64,000 nt of DNA. It comes from Sedimenticola selenatireducens (lineage in GTDB: Bacteria; Pseudomonadota; Gammaproteobacteria; Chromatiales; Chromatiaceae). Both the position numbers and the translations under genes were made by a program. Where the stretch lies: assembly GCF_007625115.1 (NCBI RefSeq), contig NZ_VMNH01000009.1:1-64000 (forward strand). The letters are read 5' to 3'. Numbering within the stretch: the stretch's first letter is position 1; each line of letters begins with the position of its first letter. Below, piece after piece: positions 57,678 to 64,000 of this stretch. The notes beneath the pieces are model-generated. The model did no database searches and had not been told where the DNA came from. It saw nothing but the letters and a program-made list of their open reading frames with translations.

Positions 57678-59189
57678 CTAATGATGTCTGGCTTGGCGTG
57701 CTCTGTGGCTATCTTGGCCTGTTTCATCGGTGGCTATCGGTTGCATCTCCTGCATGAGGAAGGGCGGCCGTCCTTTTACCCCCGAATCTGCAAAGTCTAA
57801 CGATAATGCGGCCATCGCCTCTTCGGGATTAACGAGGCGTGTGGTGGTTACGCCCGTATACAGCAACTCAAACAGACGTTTCAGTGCAATCCGGTGGACT
57901 TGCCCAGTCGTTTCATAGAGCCAGTTGCTCAATTCCATGAAGCGTTCAAAGGGCTGTCTTTCCAGTATCAGCGGAAGGGTATGCTGGAAGCGGCCTGAGT
58001 TGGCGATCATCTCCCAGTAGCGGGTGAATCGGTTAAGGCGCTGAATGGTTTGAAAATCAAGCAGATTATTGCTCAGAATATTATAGGGCGGTGCCGGATT
58101 GTAGCGCATGTTATAGGCTTGTGAATGGCGAATGATGGGTGAGCCCTTTAACCGCTTAAGAACACCGACCTGAATCTCATGGGGCGACAGGGCGGCCAGT
58201 TCATTGAAACTTTGTGCAAAGCTTGTTAGGTCTTCACCCGGCAAGCCGATAATCAGGTCGGCGTGAAGATGGGCTTGTGTCTCCTGGCGCAGCCAGCGTA
58301 AATTTTCTCGGCTCTTCTCATTATCCTGCTTGCGACTGATGATGGCCTGGACCTCTGGGTTGAAGCTCTGAATGCCAATCTCCAGTTGTAAGGAGCCTGC
58401 TGGAAATTGGCTCAGTACGGCCTTCAATGATTGCGGTAGGTGATCAGGGATCACTTCAAAATGGAGGAACAACTGATCATCCAGCCGATCCAGGAAAAAA
58501 TTCAGTATTTTGATGCTCTGTTGTGGATTCAGATTGAAGGTGCGGTCAACAAACTTGAAATGCCTTACTCCACGTCGATAGAGCTGCTCGAGTGATTCCA
58601 TGAACAGTTGCTCGGGAAAAGGGCGCGAGGTTTTGTCCAGGGCCGAGAGACAGAACTCGCATTTGAAAGGACAGCCGCGTGATGCTTCTACATAGATCAG
58701 CCGGTGTTTGATGTCCTCGTCACTGTAGAAGGCGTAGGGGAGTGCAAGCGTATCCAGTGAGGGTGCCGGGGCCTGTATGACCTTTTGGATGGGCCTTTCA
58801 CCGGCAAACAGTTGCTGACAGAGTTGGGCAAAGGCATGGTCCCCCTGGCCTGCAATCAGATAATCGGCCTGGTCGACAATAAGCTGGTCTTGCCACTCAT
58901 AACTGACCTCGGGGCCACCGAGAATGATCACTGTCTCTGGGCTGATCTGTTTTAGCAGGGCGACCAGTTGCTGACTTCTTTCTGCATTCCAGATGTAGAC
59001 ACCAATCCCGATAATACGAGGCTTATCAATGAGAAGCTGTTCCGCGATATCAATAGGCCAGGGTTCAAGGGTGTACTCCTGGATGGCTGTTTGCGTTTGC
59101 AATTCACCCATATTGGCATACAGGTAACGTAAACCAAGTGAGGCATGGATATGCTTTGCGTTGAGGGTGGTGAGAATAATCTTTGGCAC
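57678..59189 (-). CDS. B12-binding-type radical SAM enzyme (DUF4080)
   Basis: The 503-residue product has an N-terminal Rossmann-like cobalamin-binding-type domain (about 1-130, IIGIGVYIWNAERSQQLVAL, ILGGPEVSYEW) and a radical SAM domain with EASRGCPFKCEFCLSA (CxxxCxxC about 171-178). A C-terminal DUF4080 follows. Cobalamin's His motif DxHxxG is not evident. Substrate unknown. It is 3 bp from the SDR gene (operon). Confidence 0.85.
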   Translation of the reverse strand: MPKIILTTLNAKHIHASLGLRYLYANMGELQTQTAIQEYTLEPWPIDIAEQLLIDKPRIIGIGVYIWNAERSQQLVALLKQISPETVIILGGPEVSYEWQDQLIVDQADYLIAGQGDHAFAQLCQQLFAGERPIQKVIQAPAPSLDTLALPYAFYSDEDIKHRLIYVEASRGCPFKCEFCLSALDKTSRPFPEQLFMESLEQLYRRGVRHFKFVDRTFNLNPQQSIKILNFFLDRLDDQLFLHFEVIPDHLPQSLKAVLSQFPAGSLQLEIGIQSFNPEVQAIISRKQDNEKSRENLRWLRQETQAHLHADLIIGLPGEDLTSFAQSFNELAALSPHEIQVGVLKRLKGSPIIRHSQAYNMRYNPAPPYNILSNNLLDFQTIQRLNRFTRYWEMIANSGRFQHTLPLILERQPFERFMELSNWLYETTGQVHRIALKRLFELLYTGVTTTRLVNPEEAMAALSLDFADSGVKGRPPFLMQEMQPIATDETGQDSHRARQARHH

Positions 59190-59192
59190 CGT

Positions 59193-59918
59193 CTATTGGC
59201 CTTGCATGAGTGTGCGCACGTCAGTAAAGCTGCCACTCGGCAACTGTTTTAGAGAAGGGATCAGATCAGCGATCATTTGACCCGCGACAGTGGCGCTGGG
59301 CATGTTTTCTGTCCCTCTCGCGGCCCGCAGTTTCTTGACTGAGGGGAACTGCCCGTCGTCTACCTGAACCGGATCACATAGCACGTCCTGCATCGCGGTA
59401 TCTACCAGGCCGGGTGCCAGTGCAACCAAATGGCTGTGTGGAAACTCATGGGCATAGAGCTGGGTGAGCATGTTGAGTGTGGCTTTGGAGAGGGCATAAG
59501 CTCCCCAGCCCCGATTGCCATTAACCGCTGCACCGGATGAGATAAGCACGATCTGGTCAATACGGATACCTGATTTCAATAGCCAGTCCAGCAGCACTTT
59601 GTTGGACCAGACATTGGCCTCCATGACTCTGCGGATTTCCTCCAGGCTAGTGTCTGCCATGTCCTGCATTTTTCCAAGGATGCCGGCATTCAAGATGGCC
59701 ACATCCAGATGGCTAATCCCCATTAGCAGGGTTTCGAGGGCCAAGGGTACGGATTCGTAATCGGTAAGATCACAACGAATATCATTCAGTTTATGCTTCG
59801 ATGAAGCGTAGCCACGTCGGCTCATGCCATATACCTCGAAGCCCTTTTCGAGATAGGCTTCGGTAAGACCTTTACCCAGGCCACTGCTGTTTCCGGTGAT
59901 GAGTACTGTTCTGCTCAT
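59193..59918 (-). CDS. short-chain dehydrogenase/reductase
   Basis: The 241-residue product has the Rossmann motif TGNSSGLGKG (8-17), NAG (about 78), the catalytic Ser in LISSGAAV and YALSK (about 141-145), and APGLVDT. Classical SDR. The substrate cannot be read from sequence. First gene of a pair with the radical SAM enzyme. Confidence 0.88.
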   Translation of the reverse strand: MSRTVLITGNSSGLGKGLTEAYLEKGFEVYGMSRRGYASSKHKLNDIRCDLTDYESVPLALETLLMGISHLDVAILNAGILGKMQDMADTSLEEIRRVMEANVWSNKVLLDWLLKSGIRIDQIVLISSGAAVNGNRGWGAYALSKATLNMLTQLYAHEFPHSHLVALAPGLVDTAMQDVLCDPVQVDDGQFPSVKKLRAARGTENMPSATVAGQMIADLIPSLKQLPSGSFTDVRTLMQGQ

Positions 59919-60045
59919 GCTGCTTAATCCATATCAAATTATGCTTTACCATCATCTGTTACGCTGCGCTGTTCAGCGCCCCGCTGTTTTCAGAATATTT
60001 ATTCCTGATGACAGAGTGGTCCGACTATTTCACTTTTTACAGATT

Positions 60046-61332
60046 ATGAGGTTACCTTTGCTGAGACACTTTGCCCAGTGCCTGATGATCTGGATTGCCC
60101 TCTCTCCTCATTCCGTTATGGGTATGACACCCCTTCAGCCGCTTATTGATGCAGCGGAGGTTGGTGCTACTCTGCAGTTGCCACCTGGTCGCTATAGCGG
60201 CCCGGTACTGATTGATAAGCCGTTGACTATTGATGGCGCAGGCCAAGTGACAATTGACGGAGGTGGGGTAGGGACGGTGATCACTATCGATACCGATGGA
60301 GCCCGTCTGAGTAATCTGCACATTACCGGATCAGGTGATCGGCACAATGAGCTGGATGCCGGAATCCTGGTCTCTGGCAAATTTAATGTCATTAAGGATA
60401 ACCGGCTGGATGATGTGCTGTTTGGAATTGCGCTTCATCAATCAGAGCATGGCATTGTGCGACGAAATACCATCCAGTCCAAAGTGCGTGAGTTGGCACA
60501 GCGGGGTGATGGTCTGCGCATTTGGTACAGCGTTGGCAACAAAATCACACAGAATAGAATTCTAAACGCCCGTGATGTGATTATCCTTGATTCACGGGAG
60601 AACTATCTGGCAGAAAACCAGGTACAGGGAGGGCGTTATTCGCTGCATGTGGTGAATTCGCAGGGTACCCAGATTAAAGGTAATCGTTTTATTGATAATG
60701 AGGCGGGTATTTTTGCCCTGAAGGCTAATGGTCTGGTTATCCAGCAGAATCTGGTGGCAGAGATCCGGGATGTAACCGGCGTTGGCATTGGTCTCAAAGA
60801 GAGTTCCAGTGCACGCATAGAGGAGAATCGCATATTCAACGTCAAGATTGGTATAGCGTTGGACTTATCGCCAGAAGATCATGATCTCCCAAACTATGTC
60901 AGCGCCAATCTGATTGCTCACAATACCGTGGGTATCCAGTTCTTGAGTGACCGAGGGGGCAATCATCTATCCGCTAATCGGTTCGTTAATAACTACCTTC
61001 CGGTTGCCGTCAGGAATGGGGGTGGTGCATTGAAAAATCGCTGGGGAGGTAATTATTGGAGCGATTATGCCGGTTTTGATCAGGACCAGAATGGCAGTGG
61101 AGACACACCTTATGAGTTATACGCCTACGCCGATCAACTGTGGTTGGACTTTCCGGGGGCGCAGTTTTTTGTCGCCAGCCCGACATTCAGCCTGCTCGAT
61201 TTTCTTGAGCGGTTGGCTCCCTTTACTGAACCCCGCCTGATGGTGAGAGATCATTATCCACGTTTTTCAGGTGATGATGCTGAATTAAGTGTGACCCAGA
61301 AAACCAAACCCACCACTTGTACGTTGTGTTAG
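60046..61332 (+). CDS. NosD-like periplasmic beta-helix protein
   Basis: The 428-residue product has a signal peptide (about 1-26) and repeated right-handed beta-helix rungs (NVIKDNRLDDVLFGIALHQS, GTQIKGNRFIDNEAGIFALK, SARIEENRIFNVKIGIALDL). The NosD/CASH C-terminal box RWGGNYWSDYAGFDQDQNGS is present. NosD proteins help copper insertion into nitrous oxide reductase. No other nos gene is here. It ends with a CTLC motif. Divergent from the SDR gene. Confidence 0.82.
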   Translation: MRLPLLRHFAQCLMIWIALSPHSVMGMTPLQPLIDAAEVGATLQLPPGRYSGPVLIDKPLTIDGAGQVTIDGGGVGTVITIDTDGARLSNLHITGSGDRHNELDAGILVSGKFNVIKDNRLDDVLFGIALHQSEHGIVRRNTIQSKVRELAQRGDGLRIWYSVGNKITQNRILNARDVIILDSRENYLAENQVQGGRYSLHVVNSQGTQIKGNRFIDNEAGIFALKANGLVIQQNLVAEIRDVTGVGIGLKESSSARIEENRIFNVKIGIALDLSPEDHDLPNYVSANLIAHNTVGIQFLSDRGGNHLSANRFVNNYLPVAVRNGGGALKNRWGGNYWSDYAGFDQDQNGSGDTPYELYAYADQLWLDFPGAQFFVASPTFSLLDFLERLAPFTEPRLMVRDHYPRFSGDDAELSVTQKTKPTTCTLC

Positions 61333-61349
61333 ATCAAGGCGGGTAAAGA

Positions 61350-62654
61350 CTAAAGTGCAGAGGCCATCATCGATGTCTTTTCGAGTCGATCAGCCAGGGT
61401 CCGCATCAGTACTTTGTCAAATTTGATCTGTAGCTGAACTGAGGCCTGCTGCAGGGCCTCCGTTTTGATCTTGATGACAGTCACGGGTGTGTTGCTGACC
61501 ACACTGGCGCTGCGGGGTTTTTTCATGCCGTTGATATAGGCCATCTCCCCAAAGCACTGGCCGGCCTCGATCAGACCCAGAAATGAATCATTTTTCATGA
61601 TGCGCGCATCACCAGAGGCGAGAATAAAGATTGAGCCGCCAATCTTGCCCTCTTCAATAAGCGTCTTGGCCCCTCGAAAACGTCGCCATTTGCTAATTCT
61701 CAGTACCTCCCAGAGTTCCACATCGGTAAACAGATGGAAGAAGGGGAGCGTTTTAAGGATATTAAATTTACGGGTATCTGAAACATCAATACTGGATGAG
61801 TGCTCCAGTTGTTCATGGACGGCCGCCAAATCGCAGGCGAGATCCGCCCAGCTAGCGTATCGATCAGATGCCTGTTTACTGATGCAGCGCTCGACGATGC
61901 CAACAATCGCCTTGGGTATGCCTCGACGGACATCCTCCAATGGTGTCGGTGGTTTGTTGGATATCTTCTGTATCAGATCAAACTGGTTATCAGCAGTGAA
62001 AGGCAGTTTGCCGCTCAGCATCTGATACATGACCACACCCAATGAGTAGATGTCGGCTTGTTGGCTGAGCTCTTGCCCCATGATCTGCTCTGGGGACATG
62101 TAGCTCGGCGTGCCGACCGCATCAACTACCTGGGTCAGGTCTGAGTCAGTGAGCAGTGCTGTGCCAAAGTCGGTGACCTTGATATCCGTGCCGCCTGTAG
62201 TCAGCAGGTTGGCAGGTTTGATATCGCGGTGGATCAGACCGTTTAGGAACGCATATTCAAGGGCGTTACAGCATTTGAATATAATCTCGACCACATCATC
62301 AATCGGTAGAAGGCTATCCGGATTTGTATAACGTTTGAGCGTGTGGCCGTTGATGTACTCCATGACGATGTAGTGCATGTCATGTTCGGTACCCGCATCA
62401 AATACGGTCACAATATAGGGGTGACGCAGTTTGCCTGCGAGGCTTGCCTCGTTGATAAACATTTTCTTGAAGCGAGCGCCATTGACCGGATCGCTGAAGA
62501 TGTTCTGGTGGGCAATTTTTATGGCAACTTCGGATTTTGAAAAGGGATCCTCGGCCAGGTAGACAGAGGCAGTGGCACCTCTGCCGAGCAGTTTGCGGAT
62601 CTGAAATTTTCCGATCGTTGTGCGTGTCAGGTCGTCGATGTCCGGCTTCTCCAC
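61350..62654 (-). CDS. Ser/Thr protein kinase with cyclic-nucleotide-binding domain
   Basis: The 434-residue product has a Hanks-type kinase domain (about 15-275): glycine loop LLGRGATASVYLAED, Lys in VAIKIA, HRDIKPANL, DFGTALL and GTPSYMSPEQI. A cNMP-binding domain follows (about 300-425, FFHLFTDVELWEVLRISKWR, GQCFGEMAYINGMKKPRSAS). No membrane segment. The cNMP part may gate the kinase. It follows the gene at 62695-63603 in the same direction. Confidence 0.9.
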   Translation of the reverse strand: MEKPDIDDLTRTTIGKFQIRKLLGRGATASVYLAEDPFSKSEVAIKIAHQNIFSDPVNGARFKKMFINEASLAGKLRHPYIVTVFDAGTEHDMHYIVMEYINGHTLKRYTNPDSLLPIDDVVEIIFKCCNALEYAFLNGLIHRDIKPANLLTTGGTDIKVTDFGTALLTDSDLTQVVDAVGTPSYMSPEQIMGQELSQQADIYSLGVVMYQMLSGKLPFTADNQFDLIQKISNKPPTPLEDVRRGIPKAIVGIVERCISKQASDRYASWADLACDLAAVHEQLEHSSSIDVSDTRKFNILKTLPFFHLFTDVELWEVLRISKWRRFRGAKTLIEEGKIGGSIFILASGDARIMKNDSFLGLIEAGQCFGEMAYINGMKKPRSASVVSNTPVTVIKIKTEALQQASVQLQIKFDKVLMRTLADRLEKTSMMASAL

Positions 62655-62694
62655 AGGATTAGATCATCTATTGGAGAGTGCCGATGGAGTGGTT

Positions 62695-63603
62695 TCAGCG
62701 CTTTACTGACCAGCTCTCATGATAGTATTGGCACTGCTCCAGAAATTCACTGGTGCTTTTGGGCATTGGAACCCTAGCACCTGAAAGATAGGTGATAAGT
62801 TGGGTTCCTGCGGTGATCAACTTCACGCCTTGATCAATATGCCGCTGTTTTTCTCTATCGGTAGTGATTGGCAGGGTGTCATTGAACTGTTCGATCCGCT
62901 CTCGTGAAGAGACAAAGTCAGGCCAGACGGTAAAGAGTGCCTTGTCTTGTTTAATGACTTCAATCTGTTGTTTCGCTGCACGGGAATAGTTCAGAACGAA
63001 AGGGATGGCGGGTTCAAAGTATTCATCGCCTGTGAATGTGAGTACTATTTGGTGTGTAACCCGATCAATATCGTTCATCGATTGGGCGATCTTGCGATAG
63101 CGTGATTCGAACAGCTGCTCAAGCGGATGCGAAAAGGCCTTGAACGGTTCGCCCCACAGCTCATCAATGCCTTCATGCCCACTGTAGTGTTTGACCAATT
63201 TGCCGAGTTCCAGCGCCTCTTTGAAGTAGTCACCGCAACGTACCATAAGTTCATTATCATGGTTGACCTTGACGCCTTTGGCTTCAAGATCAACGATGGC
63301 ATTAAAAATATCCGATGCGCGATTGAACAGGGCGCCGGCCAACATGGCCCCGTTGACCCGTTTTTTTGCAAGATCATGCTCCTGTTCATAGGCCTCGCGG
63401 GCCTCTTCCAGTCGCTCTCCCGGAGTATTGATGCCACTTTCTGTATGATGGAAAGCGCGACGAGTCAGGTCGTCGATCAGTTTTTTACGATTGGCGAGGG
63501 TGTTTTCCGGGGTAGGGTAGTAGCGGATCCAGTAGCCGTCATAGAAGATGCACTCTTTATCCGCAATGATCTGATGCGTACCGTTTTCAGGAATATTGCT
63601 CAT
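62695..63603 (-). CDS. unknown helical protein next to the kinase
   Basis: The 302-residue product starts MSNIPENGTHQIIADKECIF and is mostly helical with charged stretches (RLEEAREAYEQEHDLAKKRV, FKEALELGKLVKHYSGHEGI). No family recognised. It is 40 bp upstream of the kinase and co-directional, so it may be a target or regulator (inference). Confidence 0.75.
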   Translation of the reverse strand: MSNIPENGTHQIIADKECIFYDGYWIRYYPTPENTLANRKKLIDDLTRRAFHHTESGINTPGERLEEAREAYEQEHDLAKKRVNGAMLAGALFNRASDIFNAIVDLEAKGVKVNHDNELMVRCGDYFKEALELGKLVKHYSGHEGIDELWGEPFKAFSHPLEQLFESRYRKIAQSMNDIDRVTHQIVLTFTGDEYFEPAIPFVLNYSRAAKQQIEVIKQDKALFTVWPDFVSSRERIEQFNDTLPITTDREKQRHIDQGVKLITAGTQLITYLSGARVPMPKSTSEFLEQCQYYHESWSVKR

Positions 63604-63716
63604 GGTTCACTTCTGACATAGCTCAATCAAACAGGCCGACAAACTGAAGTAGAATGATCCACTTCTGGCTATGCGGCGCGATTCTACGCTTTATTATCGG
63701 CACAGGGAATTCAAAA

Positions 63717-64000
63717 TTGACTACTAAATTGTATAAAAATGCAGCCGATGCCCTGGAAGTGCTGGAGTCCGGACAGCGCGTATTCATTCATGGGGCGTCA
63801 TCTACACCGCTGAGACTGATAGAAGGTCTGGTCGGACACGCGGACAGGTTAAGGAACGTAGAGATTATGCATCTGCACACTTTTGGCGATGCGTGTTATG
63901 CAGATCAGCGTTACGCCGAAAGTTTTCGAGTGGCCAATCTCTTTGTCGGTGGCAATATGCGGCCCTATTATGATGGTGATCGTGTCGATTATCTGCCCTG
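63717..64000 (+). CDS. acetyl-CoA hydrolase/transferase-family protein, 5' part
   Basis: The frame from TTG 63717 runs open past the window end (94 full codons): TTKLYKNAADALEVLESGQR, VFIHGASSTPLRLIEGLVGH, VEIMHLHTFGDACYAD, FVGGNMRPYYDGDRVDYLP. This is the N-terminus of the acetyl-CoA hydrolase/4-hydroxybutyrate CoA-transferase family. AGGGA precedes the TTG. Confidence 0.8.
   Translation, partial: MTTKLYKNAADALEVLESGQRVFIHGASSTPLRLIEGLVGHADRLRNVEIMHLHTFGDACYADQRYAESFRVANLFVGGNMRPYYDGDRVDYLP

Overview
The window looks like the chromosome of a chemoautotrophic, probably sulphur-oxidising gammaproteobacterium (inference, order Chromatiales or a relative). The reasons are a form I RuBisCO operon of the cbbL-cbbS-cbbQ-cbbO type with no carboxysome genes and a divergent cbbR, a tRNA-Arg(ACG) used as a phage attachment site, a PrsT-like exosortase-associated TPR protein and a hemerythrin. 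Three regions can be separated.

Region 1 (1-3626) is a leftward chromosomal cluster of small exported His-rich or metal-related proteins (two DUF6488-like paralogues, a tiny lipoprotein, a HupE/UreJ-type membrane protein, a PII-like DUF3240 protein). It ends at the tRNA-Arg promoter.

Region 2 (3659-40957) is a complete-looking prophage of about 37.3 kb inserted in the 3' end of tRNA-Arg and bounded by a 46-bp direct repeat. The left arm is read leftward from a PL-like promoter at 11892-11920, under a LexA/CI-type repressor with five AAAC-N5-GTTT operators. It runs through small early genes, an integron, and the phage integrase. The right arm is read rightward: cro, replication genes (primase, VapE-like ATPase, iteron-rich origin candidate), a Q-like regulator and a terminator. 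Then come HNH, terminase, an HK97-type head module, a lambda-type G/GT frameshift pair, the tape measure, a gene-transfer-agent-type tail-tip module (DUF2460, DUF2163, NlpC/P60, host-specificity protein) and lysis genes.

The outstanding feature is the integron inside the prophage left arm (5386-9364). A full-length IntI-type integrase has the IntI-specific insertion. It is followed by an attI candidate and nine attC sites in canonical order and orientation on the + strand. Every convincing cassette gene lies on the opposite strand, antisense to its attC, so the cassettes are collinear with the phage leftward early operon instead of with a classical Pc promoter. In eight units the TAA stop codon is exactly the first three bases after the attC or attI cut point (G^TTA). 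The cassettes encode small phage-type proteins (zinc ribbons, coiled coils, acidic proteins). This suggests a phage-adapted integron that shuffles early accessory genes under phage control.

Region 3 (40958-64000) returns to chromosome: a Fic protein, then the Calvin-cycle cluster (class II aldolase with a C-terminal Dabb-like extension, an unknown 132-aa protein, cbbO, cbbQ, an unknown 103-aa protein, cbbS, cbbL, all leftward, with cbbR divergent). After that come small envelope proteins, a hemerythrin, a ZntB/CorA transporter, PrsT, a radical SAM enzyme, an SDR, a NosD-like beta-helix protein, a Ser/Thr kinase with a cyclic-nucleotide-binding domain, its unknown neighbour, and the start of a CoA-transferase-like gene running off the end.
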